From Viscum album (Eukaryota; Streptophyta; Magnoliopsida; Santalales; Viscaceae): 64,000 nucleotides of DNA. Below are positions 63,038 to 64,000 of the stretch, piece after piece. A program made the position numbers and the translations under genes. The stretch lies in the NCBI GenBank assembly GCA_963277665.1, contig OY728157.1:362776067-362840066 (forward strand), in the 5' to 3' direction. The first letter of the stretch is position 1. The number at the start of each line of letters is the position of its first letter. The notes beneath the pieces are model-generated. The model did not search any database. It was not told the origin of the DNA and saw nothing but the letters and a program-made list of their open reading frames with translations.

Positions 63038-64000
63038 TGTTGGTCCAAGTATAGTACTGAAGAGGGGGTGAATTAAGTATCTATAAAAAATTCTATTTGA
63101 AAATTATTCTTAAAAGGTTCCCCAGTAAAAATAAATACATCCTAGTTAATCAAAGTAATACGGTTATGAAAGTTTGACTATTTAAATAACTTCTCAGAAG
63201 ATGGATTAATTCTCAGTAATATTAATATCAGTTATTAGTATTAGTTTTAAAGATATTCTAATAAGGAAAAACAATTATAACTTCTTTCCAAGATTAACTA
63301 TCAAAGTAAATCTAGTGATTTATGAATTATACCATAAAATAGAGAAAAATAAATTAAACAACATGGTGTATATAAAACAAGTGGTTCAGTCTTAAGATGA
63401 TACCTAATCCACTCCACTTGTTAATCACCTGCCACCAAGCATTTTATATTAATAAACTTGATCCACACCCTGGATCGAGGTAAACAAAAGTGCACAGGAC
63501 TATCCAGGTCACACAATCTCTTCCACAATTCTTCGTGGGTATAAACTAACAGGTCACATAGGGACCTCTTCCACACTTATCTGTGGGAGTAAACAAGTGT
63601 AAAAAGATATGAGAGGAAGGATATCTTGTATCCTTTAGTTTAGTGTAGGAGACAATGTGTTTTTTAATAAAGACACACACACACACTGCTCGAAATCTAA
63701 AAACAATACACAACTGAGAAAAGATGATTAGATAAGTTTAGAAGTGCTCTAAGTGTTATTCTATGAAGCTTTGGACTTCTCAGATGAAACAGATGCAAGA
63801 ATCAAGTCCTCTTGCAAGAAATAGAGTATCGTAAGTCTAGTGCTCTGGTTTTCAGTTAGATTTGGGTTGTGTTCTTCATATAGTTGGTATTGAGAAGATT
63901 TTATTGACTCTAATTTATAGTCTCTCAGCTTTTGGATTCGTGAATACTTTGTGTGTTCTTCAAATTTATCTTGTTGCATGTGTCGGTTAGCTCTTCTTCA
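63038..64000 (-). repeat. SIRE-B 5' LTR, partial
   Basis: Matches 49265 to about 50230 with many substitutions. The outer portion, the matching GGGGA duplication and the rest of the gypsy2 LTR should lie past 64000. Confidence 0.85.

Larger units (their letters stand above)
49265..64000 (-). mobile_element. SIRE-B: older SIRE-type Ty1/copia element, minus orientation, extends past the window
   Basis: On the minus strand from the right: LTR end at 63038 (the LTR continues past 64000), primer-binding site 63024-63035, gag (about 62890-57784, split by a solo LTR), pol (57783-54664), a repeat-rich spacer, an env-like region (about 54150-51260), a polypurine tract (51064-51078) and a 3' LTR (49265-51063). 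The order matches SIRE-A. Stops and frameshifts are abundant. LTR ends share TGTTGG...CCAACA-type termini with SIRE-A but the LTR bodies differ. LTR-LTR divergence sampled by eye is near 10%. Confidence 0.88.

Overview
This window looks like intergenic DNA from a large, repeat-rich flowering-plant genome. It is AT-rich. Every coding stretch I recognise belongs to plant transposable elements: SIRE/Maximus-type Ty1/copia, Tekay-like Ty3/gypsy with a C-terminal chromodomain, a Tnt1-like copia remnant, CACTA DNA transposons, and a gag-only LTR element. I found no ordinary host gene, rRNA or complete tRNA. The species cannot be named from this sequence.

The layout is a nest that can be read from junctions, direct repeats and target-site duplications (TSDs). 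Positions 1-1040 hold the decayed 3' end of a CACTA transposon. Positions 1080-2972 hold a Tnt1-like copia remnant. It is interrupted at 2973 by a Tekay-like gypsy element, 'gypsy1', with its left LTR at about 2973-6235 and the start of its right LTR at 25987-28846. Inside the gypsy1 pol lies a non-autonomous CACTA-like element (7349-22827). That element carries a nearly intact, recent SIRE-type retrotransposon, 'SIRE-A' (8237-20438; two 1844-bp LTRs; TSD GTTGA). The gypsy1 right LTR is cut at 28847 by a second Tekay-like element, 'gypsy2', with its left LTR at 28847 to about 31850 and its right LTR starting at 47593. The gypsy2 pol is split by element 'X' (35598-45892, minus orientation; LTRs of about 4.09 kb; TSD ATAAC). 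The gypsy2 right LTR is cut at 49265 by an older SIRE copy on the minus strand, 'SIRE-B', which runs past the window end. The SIRE-B gag is itself split by a 3361-bp solo LTR (57846-61206) of a family related to X.

The elements depend on each other in different ways. SIRE-A has gag, protease, integrase, reverse transcriptase, RNase H and a long env-like region, but in-frame stops interrupt it. Gypsy1, gypsy2 and SIRE-B are pseudogenes. X keeps only a gag zinc-knuckle fragment and must have moved using another element's pol.

The most interesting signal is in the X and solo LTRs. Each carries an ordered triplet of hairpin modules about 180-200 bp apart. A shared core (an inner 4-bp stem, a 4-nt loop and GTAC repeats) is enclosed by outer stems whose sequence differs between modules and families while staying complementary. 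This looks like compensatory change and suggests a selected RNA or DNA structure.
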